Below are positions 56,196 through 64,000 of a stretch of DNA of 64,000 bases, piece after piece. The position numbers and the translations under genes were made by a program. Positions within the stretch are counted from its first letter, which is position 1. The number at the start of each line of letters is the position of its first letter. Under the pieces are notes generated by a model that saw only the letters and a program-made list of their open reading frames with translations, did not search any database and was not told where the DNA came from. This stretch comes from Pseudocercospora fijiensis CIRAD86 (lineage: Eukaryota > Ascomycota > Dothideomycetes > Mycosphaerellales > Mycosphaerellaceae), in contig NW_006921554.1 of assembly GCF_000340215.1 (NCBI RefSeq), forward strand, positions 1 through 64,000, in the 5' to 3' direction.

Positions 56196-56329
56196 GTAGA
56201 TTAATAATACGGCTCGGCTTCCCGAGCTAGCCTATACTTTTTAGTAATGCTATAAATATATAAATCTTATATCCTTCCTTACTACAATACCCTTTAGCCG
56301 CTACGAGTTGAAATTATTATCCTAACTAC

Positions 56330-57220
56330 TACCCTAGCATTCTACTACTACTACTATTAGCTTTAACTCGCTACGGATGCCCGACTTTAGACCCCGCAGT
56401 AGTTCGGTTTGCGAACTATAGAACGTATATAGTTTGGTTTCTTAGCGGTACCCCTCCGGTTTAGTTCCGGTTTGGTTTTTTACCCCGCTAGTCTAAGCCG
56501 GTTTCCGAGAACATCCGACTAAACTGCGACGATATACGACGATATACGACGATATACGACGACCTCGGATCGGGTCCGGGGGCCCTATCTATACGATTGC
56601 ATCTGTGTTTCGGGCTGTTTAGACGTGTTTTAGGTTGGGTTTTTGTCCGTAGCCGGCATGTAGCCGGCAAACCGGTCCGTATACCGGTTCCTTAGCAAAC
56701 TAAACTAAACTAAACTAGAATTTCGGCTTAGCAAACTAAACTAAACTAACCCGGACCACTGCGGGGTCTACCCGACTTAGTCTTAATTCGTATAAGTTCT
56801 ATAATACTTAAGGTCCCGCTATCTAATTTCCTTGTCCGATCTAGCCTCCCGGCTACTATATCTATATCCTATTGCTACTACTACTAGCCCTACTAGCTAC
56901 GGATATCCGACCTAGGCTTAATTCGTATAGGTTCTATACTGCTTAAGGTCCCGCTATCTAGTTTCCTTATCCGATCTAGCCTCCCGGCTACTATATCTAT
57001 ATCCTATCGCTACTACTACTAGCCCTAACTCGCTATAGATAGCCTATTTAGTCTCGATACGTATTAGTTCTATACTGCTTTAGGTCCCGCTATCTAGTTT
57101 CCTTATCCTATCTAGCCTCCTAGCTACTATATCTATATCCTATTGCTACCGCTACTAGCCCTAAGTCGCGGCGGATAGCCTAGTTAGTCTCGACTCGTAC
57201 GAGTTCCATACTGCTTTATC
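56330..57220 (+). repeat. 135-136-bp tandem repeat array
   Basis: Units contain AGGTCCCGCTATCTA (starting at 56811, 56946 and 57082), CCTCCCGGCTACTATATCTA and TACTACTAGCCCTA. At least three units lie right of the 383-bp hAT derivative and part of a unit (ACTACTACTATTAG...GGATGCCCGACTT) lies left of it, so the derivative inserted into the array. Confidence 0.85.
56388..56770. mobile_element. 383-bp non-autonomous hAT derivative
   Basis: Ends TAGACCCCGCAGTAGTTCGG and CCACTGCGGGGTCTA match the hAT-1 TIRs. A perfect 8-bp duplication CCCGACTT (56380-56387 and 56771-56778) flanks it. It keeps both subterminal regions (GCGAACTATAGAACGTATAT; GCAAACTAAACTAAACTAAC) and a GCCGGC pair (56650-56668), but no genes. 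An internal ACGATATACG repeat lies at 56528-56562. It is far richer in CA and TG than its surroundings. Confidence 0.92.
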
Positions 57221-57271
57221 CAGGGTTGCGTTAGCTACTCTACCCCTCGCCCTAGGCTCGGGGATTCCGGC

Positions 57272-60184
57272 TATACGTAAAATCGCTTTTTCTTAGTAGG
57301 CTATACGTAAAACTCGATACTATAGTATATTATAGAGTATATAGACTAGGAAATTAAATAGGGGTACGATTAGGGTTAAGAAGCAGTAGATTTCCGTTAT
57401 ATTAGTAGTTAAATTGCGACCGTATATAGTTGAAATAGACCTACAATCGGCCTCCGCGCAAACCTCTCGTTAACTAGGTAATTAACAACCTTGCAAGTCG
57501 GCCTATAAGTCTATTATGTAACTGCTATCTCTTGTTGTTGCTATTAACTAAATAGTTAACTGCTATAGCTACTGTCTTAAGACTCTTCTAGCTTAATAGG
57601 GTTGTCTTTACTACTAGCGACCTCGCCTCGATAGCGGCTAGTTTTCTTTAGAGGCTCGTAGAAATAGCGCTTCTACTATACTAACTCGTAGCGCCGGCGA
57701 GGATGTACTAAGTAAGGCTAAATTATAGTGTATATAGTATCTTCGTTAAGTAGCGCCTCGTCTTGTTATAGCTAGTCTAGTCGAGTGTTAGGCTCCTACG
57801 CGAATAGGCTATTTAATCGCCGCTTGGTCTTAACGTCTGTCTAGGCTAGAAGGTCGCCTTCGTCGTAGTTATAGGTGCGGCTTAGCAGAGATAATGTCCT
57901 TATTAGACTCTAGGTATAGGTAATGTCGCCGCTCTTACTTGTATCGGTAGCTCGCCTATAATAGCTAACAATATTAGCGTATAGATTACTAGTCTTCTTT
58001 AAGGTAGAGTTAGAGGTTAGAAGGCGTTTATCGAAGAGTCGTTATAGCGGCTTGTCGATAGACTGTAATATAACGTCTATCTACTTAGTCTTGCTATTGT
58101 TGTTAAAGACAATATAGAAGGCCTCGCTATACTTTAATCGATAAGTGCGCGCCTTATTATAAGCACCCTCTGCCTTACGGAGAATCTTCTAGTATCTATT
58201 GTTAGCTATGTCCTTGTCTTACTAAGTAAGTTGTAAGCGCAATTCGTTAGCCTCGATAGTACCTACTCGAATAAGGCGATTAGGCTGTTCCTTCTAACGT
58301 TTCTTAGCTCGCTCGACAACACTTATAGACTAGTATTTACGCTTGTATTCTTTACCTTTGCAGATAGCCGCGTTAACTAATATATTATACGCCTCTTCTA
58401 CTGCCTTCGTAGGTAATAAGGAAAACGGGTTAAATAATAGTAATATACCCTATAGGGCTAGTTTTAGATAGGAGCGTCGGAAGTCCTTACGAGCTTATAT
58501 AGCAATACGAGACGCCTTAATCGTACGAGGGCTAGTCGTAGTATTTAGGAGCTATTACGGCAATTCGGGTATCGGTGTTTGCTAAGGTAGTAGTAACGAT
58601 AGTATGCCCTAAGCAATTAGGTTCTCGAGGTCCTCGATATAGTAGCGACTATTAGCGTAAAACTAGCCTTCTAGATCGACAATAGTAGGCTCTATAGAAC
58701 GTTGTTACTTAACCGACGCGATATGCTCCTACTAAGCGATATCCGCTATTACTAGCGATTCCTCGTATCGGGCTTCTTCCTATACTAATTTACCTTCAAT
58801 TGCTTGCTAGTTCTAGTTACAGTTAGTAGCCCTATACTAATCTCGAATATACTTGTAAGGGACCTCCCTATCGATTAGGAATATACCTATCTTTCGAAAT
58901 GCCGACCTAATATTGCTAGAAGTAAATGTCTTAGCCTAAATACCTAAGAGTGCCTCTACAAACTTAGGTATTCTAAACTCGCTAATACTATAATATATAG
59001 CTTCTAACACCGCTTGCCTATGCCTTAACTTATATACCTAGAATAGGATTATATCTAAAGGCTATATAAAGTGTAAAGTATATAGTTATAGGCCCTATAA
59101 TTGAATCTTATGCCGCTTTATAAAGGCTACAAACTCCTTAAAGCAATAGGAGCCGTAATTGTCGTATAATAATACCCTCTACTCGTTTAGATCCTTAGGT
59201 CTCGTCTTACGCTTAAACTAGCGGATATAGTATATTGCAGTGTCGTCGGTTATATATCTAGACTCGTTAATAGTAATTAAGAAGTTGTCCTTGCCTAAGA
59301 ACGAGGGTATAGTTAGTAGGCGACGTTGCCTCGGTAGCGGACTCGGACTCGGAAGTAGCAATAGCAATAGTAGTAGTAATAGACTTACCTTCCTTCGGCA
59401 CCTACCGTTCTTAGACTATTATACCTTTGATAATTAACTAATAATCTACTACCTTACTAAACGCGTTTACGGTCTCGACGACGGTTATATATATACGGTT
59501 GCTATTACACTCGGTCTAGGCGCGCCGCTTCGTATCTATTATAACGATATACTTATTACCGCTAATTCCAATCTAGAAGCTAGTTTTATCGAAATTCTAT
59601 ACATTCCGCGGCTTTATACTTAGTCGCTTTATTATCGCCTTAAAGCGGTTAAACTAGCTCCTTATCGTAGAAGGGTCGTAAGCTTCCTTCTACTATACCT
59701 TAATTAGCTTAGACTTAACCTTGCTAAGTCTATAGCGCTTTAGAAAGCGGTCCGCCTAATCTATGCTAAATAGCGGTATTATATCCTTCGACATACCTTC
59801 TAGTAGCAGGCTTACTAGCATATCTATCGCTACTATAGTAATTAGCGGCACCGGTAAGAATATGCCTATTTCGTCCCTCTCTCGATAATAATCCGCTAGC
59901 GCTATCTCTTAAGACTTGTCTAGTTTAGTGTTAGTTAATAGACGACTAAATAGCGACCTACGGCCTCTTAACTGCTAGTAGATACGAGAATATAGGCGAG
60001 TTGCCTTCTTACCGTATAGGTAGTCTACGAGTGCCGTATTTCTCGATACCGCTAATATAATCGATAGTTCCTAAAGCGTCTATCGGGCAATAACTAAATA
60101 AACAACTAAAAGCTAGCGACAATCCGACGGACAAGTTAGCCGAGGCGGAGGCCCTATCTAAGAAAAGCGATATCGGACTTTATA
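57272..60184 (-). mobile_element. pogo-type DNA transposon
   Basis: The minus strand encodes a pogo transposase. The ends share an inverted ATCGCTTTTTCTTAG-type sequence (57282-57300 and the complement near 60156-60140), with ACGTA-like bases outside. The exact limits and a TA target duplication could not be confirmed. Confidence 0.65.
57560..60062 (-). pseudogene. pogo-family transposase (DDE_1)
   Basis: Read on the minus strand, an N-terminal DNA-binding region (QLRGRRSLFSRLLTN, EIALADYYRERDEIG; about 59990-59890) leads to the catalytic part. NVYNFDKTSFQIGISGNKYI (about 59590) holds the first Asp, followed by RRAQTECNSNRIYITVVETV, matching the pogo/CENP-B-like core. RVLLYDNYGSYCFKEFVAFI (about 59180) has the second Asp, and YTLHFIQPLDIILFQVYK (about 59060) the third. 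A tail of about 450 residues follows, longer than usual for Fot1-like enzymes. CAC and CAT codons have become TAC and TAT and Gln codons have become stops. Confidence 0.84.
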
Positions 60185-60630
60185 CGCCTTAGAGCAGTTT
60201 CTAAGCGATAGATTAGGAGCCGATAGAGGCTACTAATCCGGTTACTTTACTACGAGGAGGCAACGGTATAAGTGCTACTAAGACAACGGATAATAAGAGA
60301 ATCTAAGATACTAGATGCAAAAGGTATAGATATACTGCTACGATAACAATCGAGTATAGATTACGCGCTAATTGCTATACGAATAGTAGGTATTCTAACT
60401 AGTCCTACGTAGTAGATAAAACTTTATTCGCGACGGTAGGTAATCGCGTTAGGGATATACTAGGGCTAGAAGAAGGGGAGTAGATATAGTAGGTAGATAT
60501 AAAAGGGGACGGTAGTAGAGTTAATAAGATAGTGGTTAACGAAGAGATATAGGATAGAAAAATTAAGAGATATATAGTAAAGGAGAAAAAGAAATCGAAA
60601 GGAAGTAAACGAAAGAAGGTCGGTATACCG
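60185..60630. other. No gene seen
   Basis: Spacer between the pogo element and a hAT fragment. No convincing frame or repeat was found; CA and TG are slightly commoner than elsewhere. Confidence 0.35.
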
Positions 60631-61045
60631 CTTACGCTACCGGCTACGTATACTAGCTATAGCTGCCAGCTATATTAACTTACGCTAGTAGAAATTGCTT
60701 CTCGAAAAGTAGTCGCAATTCTTTCCTTCTTTAAGCCTTCTCTTAGCTTGTCTTCTACCTCTAACCTTCGCTCTTTTTAATAGGCGCTAGCTATTAATAG
60801 AATACCTTATTCCGCGCCTTCCTTCTCTTATTCTTCGCTCTTTTATCTTCGTCTATATTATTTTTCCTCTCGCGACCTTATATAGAATTATTCTTCGTAG
60901 AGTACTCCTCCTTAGTCTTACGCTTTTTTTTAAATACTAAGGTAAAATAAACTCGCATTCTTTACTATCTTCTATTTAGCGCGCGGCGCGTTCCTATCTT
61001 ACTATTTTAAGAAAAAGGGAGGGGAGGGGGGGCGGGGGGAGAGTA
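60631..61045 (-). mobile_element. Fragment of the hAT family (basic gene exon 1)
   Basis: Matches 12430-12790 of hAT-1 and, inverted, 40860-41200 of hAT-2. It holds the 5' part of intron 1 (GTAAGTTAATATAGC on the minus strand with GCCGGC-derived units) and the Lys/Arg-rich exon 1 of the basic gene. No TIR or target duplication is present. The right edge is a G-rich tract (61017-61039). Confidence 0.75.
61017..61039 (+). other. G-rich tract, possible G-quadruplex
   Basis: GGGAGGGGAGG followed by a run of G, one C and six G gives four or more G-runs with one-base loops. It marks the junction of the hAT fragment and element D. Confidence 0.7.
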
Positions 61046-61084
61046 TTAGGACTAAAGAGGCTATACGTAATTAGTATGTAACTA

Positions 61085-61250
61085 GGCCGAGTAAAGCTAG
61101 GGTCTTAGTACCTTAGGCAGGGCTTAGCGCTTAGCGTTAGGCTAACTAGCCTGCCTTCCTCCTTCTCCTCCTAGTTCTCTATCGAATACTACTTATACCT
61201 ACTACTACCCTATCTACCTACTAATACACCCTTCTTATATCGTATTCGAT
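61085..61250 (+). repeat. Dispersed repeat, copy 3, in the leader of element D
   Basis: Shares CTAGGGTCTTAGT, TTAGGCAGGGC and GCGCTTAGCGTTAGGC with 598-800 and 2748-2945, then CTATCGAATACTA. The TATA-box half is not present here. Confidence 0.55.
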
Positions 61251-61495
61251 CTACCCTTCGAGGCTAGTAGCTAGATAGTCCTTATTTTAAGCTTTTAGCG
61301 GTATAGCTACGAAAACTATCGATTTAACTATATTACGCCCGAAGAACGAGACCTATACGTACTATTCTATTAAACAACTATACTAATCATTAAGCAAGGC
61401 CTTCTATACGGCCTATTATACTAAGTCAATCGTATTAGGCCGATACCTACTAATTCCGCTATATCCGTACTATAAGGGGCTATAATATATTATTA

Positions 61496-62800
61496 GTGCT
61501 ACCCCTTATTATAATAGCCGGTTTATTACGAAACAATAACAACTGTGCCGCTACTAGCAGCGCTAGTAGCGACAATACGAGTAGTATAGTACCTGCTAAA
61601 GTGCCTACTAGAGGGCCTACTAAAGAACCTATAGTCGAAGGGAATAACCTATCGTTACCTATTAACGACATTCTTAATAATATTGTTAATCGTCGATATA
61701 GCTAACTAGCCTTTAGCCCCTAGCTAGTAGCGAGACTTTAAGAAGCCACTTAGAATAGGCTTACTGCCTTACGTTAAGAACAATAGCTAAAGGATAATCT
61801 CCTCGAGATTCGCCGCCTATAGGAGTCCCTAATAACTAATGCTAAACTAGTAGTAGGGCCTTCCTTACTAACTATCTAAAAGAAGGATGCTAAGCTTAAG
61901 GACTGTACCGTATTTAATAGCTCTAGTCGAAAGCAATATAATAACTATATTCGTAACTGTAAGCTTAACTAACGCAATATACTAAGGGCCTTCTAGACGA
62001 CTATTCCTTAGTCGTCTATGCTATATAGTACATTGATAGAGACCTAAAACGCACCTAGGATAACCACTTTAACTCCCTTAATAACTAAACCGCTATTTAG
62101 TAGCAAACCTACAAAACCATTATACTAGACACTTTTAGAAACCCTATACTAAGGCAATAACACGCTTAGGACTAATACCTTCGAGCTAAGTAAAAGACTA
62201 ATTAATCGGCTCGCTTATTTAAAGCCTATTTAAAGACCCTCGAGAACGACCTTCCGGCTAAGACTAATTCTATATAGATCTCGGAAATACGCCTAAAGCT
62301 TAGGTAGGAGCTTATTCTCGAATTAGACCGCCGCCGCGTATTCGAATAGGCCAACCTTATACGTATTTAATTTATAGTCGAAGTAGAAATAGCTAAACGA
62401 GCTATCTAGCTCTAGTAACGACTAGAAGCGAGGATCCGACTAGCTAGTACTAACCGTAGAAACCGTAGTGCCCGCGGAGGAAACTAAGGTTCCTATTAGA
62501 ATAGCAATGCTAACAATAGGAATAGCAGTAATAACCGTAGAAGAAGCCGTAGCCGACGGCTATATAGAGGAGGCCGTAATAGGGGCCGTAGAAGGGGCTC
62601 GTATCCCTATAGTGCTAACCGCTCGGCTAACAATAATAGTAACAGCTATAGCAATCTCCTAACCGGATTGAAGTGCTTTAACTATAATAGCACTAGCTAC
62701 CTACTAGGCTAATATAATAAACCTAAGGACTAGGCCCGAATTAACCGTACTTCCGCTAAGCACCGAAAGCACCTTTTAGCCGCTAATACTACCCCTATTA
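61496..62800 (+). pseudogene. gag: Element D gag
   Basis: The frame is open from before 61496 to 61705 (NNNNCAATSSASSDNTSS) and then continues in the same frame past single TAG and TAA stops. It goes into a coiled, Gln-rich region (ATQNRLTALRQEQQLKDNLL, about 61760) and the capsid (KDCTVFNSSSRKQYNNYIRN near 61900). The nucleocapsid is Arg/Gly/Asn-rich (62450-62640) and a CCHC zinc knuckle reads LKCFNYNSTSYLLGQYNKPK (about 62668), with the second Cys and the His now Tyr. Frame changes occur near 62250. The true start is uncertain because an ATG may have been lost. Confidence 0.78.
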
Positions 62801-62869
62801 GGCCTTCCTATTAGTCGAAAAAAGAATAAGCGCCGCACTAGCTATTAGCCTTATACGGCGTAAAACTAT

Positions 62870-64000
62870 CGATATTATACTAGCTATTATACGTACCTGT
62901 CTTATATCTAGACACGACACTAACTATAGAGCTAAGGTTATATTAGATCCTAGCAACTTAGTTAGTGCCCTTATTAACTATCGCCTAGCTAAGCAATTAG
63001 ACCTCCGACAACTGCCTAGGACTAATATGCTAGTCCTTGCTTAGTTTGATAACGCTCGGCACTTAACCTATAGAGCCTACTATATTTATATAGCCCTAAG
63101 AGACGACCTCGGCAATAAGCGCCTTCTAGACTTTACTGCCTACGTAGTAGATATAGACAACCTTCTATCTAATATTGTTATTAGCAACCCTATTCTTAAG
63201 TACTACGCTATAGTTATAGACCTAGGCAGCTAATAGTAGCGATTTAGAATCGCTAGGAAGGAGGACATTAAGCATATTAATATTAGCGAGTGCCCTAACG
63301 ATATTAGGGTCCTATTTATTAGCAACCTAACCCTAGCTAACCCGACTACCGACCTACTCGGTAGTAATAACGAAGAACCTATGCCCCCTAATAGTATAGA
63401 CCCTAATTAGCTTGCTCGCATACTATAGCCTATTTAAGAAACCTATATTAAGGTGTTTAAACACTACCTAGCATCGACATTGCCTATATTTAAAGAGACG
63501 GATTATAAGATTGATATTATAGAGGGCAAAGAGGTCCCTTTTAGGCCCCTCTATAACCTTAGTAAACGCGAGCTTGCTATGCTACGTAAATATCTAGATA
63601 AGAACCTAGCTAATAGTCGAATTCGGTATAGCAATAGCCCTACTAGTATACTAACCCTGTTTGTTCCTAAGAAGGATAGTAGCCTACGTTTATATATTAA
63701 CTACCGAGGGCTTAATTCTGTTACTATTAAGGACCGCTGTCTACTTCCTCTTATTAATAAGACCCTCGATCGCCTTTCTAGCGCCTATTTCTATACTATA
63801 TTAGACATTAAGGATGCGTACTATCGTATCCGCATTCGTAAGGGTAATAAATAGAAAACAGCCTTCCGTACTCGCTATAGCTATTTCGAGTATTTAGTTA
63901 TACTATTTAGCCTAGCTAATACCCCTACTACGTTCTAGTCCTATATTAATCGAGCCCTATTAGGCCTATTAGACTACCTCTGTATAGTTTACCTAGACGA
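62870..64000 (+). pseudogene. pol: Element D protease and reverse transcriptase (partial)
   Basis: A protease-like stretch (AKVILDPSNLVSALINYRLA, about 62935) is followed at 63453-63854 by an uninterrupted 133-codon segment. This holds the thumb/finger start of the reverse transcriptase: YKIDIIEGKEVPFRPLYNLS, SPTSILTLFVPKKDSSLRLY, INYRGLNSVTIKDRCLLPLI and FYTILDIKDAYYRIRI. One TAG interrupts, and the frame then continues with FRTRYSYFEYLVILFSLANT and ends at YLDD, the catalytic box, at the window edge. The motifs are those of Ty3/gypsy. Confidence 0.9.

Larger units (their letters stand above)
61046..64000 (+). mobile_element. Ty3/gypsy element D, continues past the window
   Basis: Gag, a zinc knuckle, a protease-like region and reverse transcriptase follow on the plus strand; the window ends inside the reverse transcriptase at YLDD. 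The 61085-61250 segment matches the dispersed 200-bp repeat and is probably its LTR or leader. It has fewer stops than the other retroelements and so appears younger or less exposed to RIP. Confidence 0.85.

Noticed and set aside
56488..56670. Minus-strand frame of 60 codons within the 383-bp hAT derivative
   Set aside because: The element consists only of terminal and repeat DNA; the frame is accidental.
62468..62662. Plus-strand 64-codon frame rich in Ala, Ile and Val
   Set aside because: It is out of frame with gag of element D; the true frame there encodes the Arg/Gly-rich nucleocapsid before the zinc knuckle.

Overview
The window is a fungal repeat island, probably from a filamentous ascomycete (Pezizomycotina). 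I see no intact host gene. It consists of nested transposable elements that appear to have passed through repeat-induced point mutation (RIP). CpA and TpG are nearly absent, TpA is in great excess and CpG is not depleted. Reading frames that are otherwise continuous are broken almost only by TAG and TAA, where related proteins have Gln or Trp. All coding relics are therefore annotated as pseudogenes, and protein calls rest on reading through these stops.

Layout. (1) 1-962 is the end of an older retroelement in reverse orientation. (2) 963-27876 is a chromovirus (Ty3/gypsy element A) with 180-bp LTRs and a perfect 5-bp target duplication. It was later split by a GATC-rich TIR element (1392-2303), a 9.6-kb hAT transposon (hAT-1, 3801-13376, 8-bp duplication AAGCTAAT) and a reverse-oriented gypsy element B (16604-26045). 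Without these insertions A is about 7.0 kb. (3) 27882-35590 holds a truncated Ty1/copia relic (gag and protease only) between unclassified stretches. (4) 35600-39419 is a reverse gypsy element C, cut inside its protease by hAT-3 (39420-50577). hAT-3 is itself cut by hAT-2 (40236-48855, 8-bp duplication CTCGTTAT). (5) 50880-54495 is a Plavaka-type transposase. (6) 56330-57220 is a tandem array holding a 383-bp non-autonomous hAT derivative (8-bp duplication CCCGACTT). (7) 57272-60184 is a pogo-type element. (8) 60631-61045 is a fourth hAT fragment. (9) 61046-64000 is gypsy element D, which runs off the right edge.

The most unusual content is in the hAT family. Besides a recognisable hAT transposase and an unidentified basic protein, the elements carry two different histone H3-like genes in the same orientation. 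One (H3-A) has an H3-like basic tail and an intron whose removal exactly recreates the H3 junction PGTVALR. The other (H3-B) is a divergent H3 fold with a different basic tail. H3-A is found in three copies and H3-B in two; hAT-3 has lost H3-B by deletion. Most introns in these genes carry a GCCGGC-based minisatellite whose length differs between copies. I know of no described hAT transposon that carries histone genes, so this is the main candidate for an undescribed system. It might be a transposon that supplies its own nucleosome component to evade silencing or mark its chromatin, but that function is inference only.
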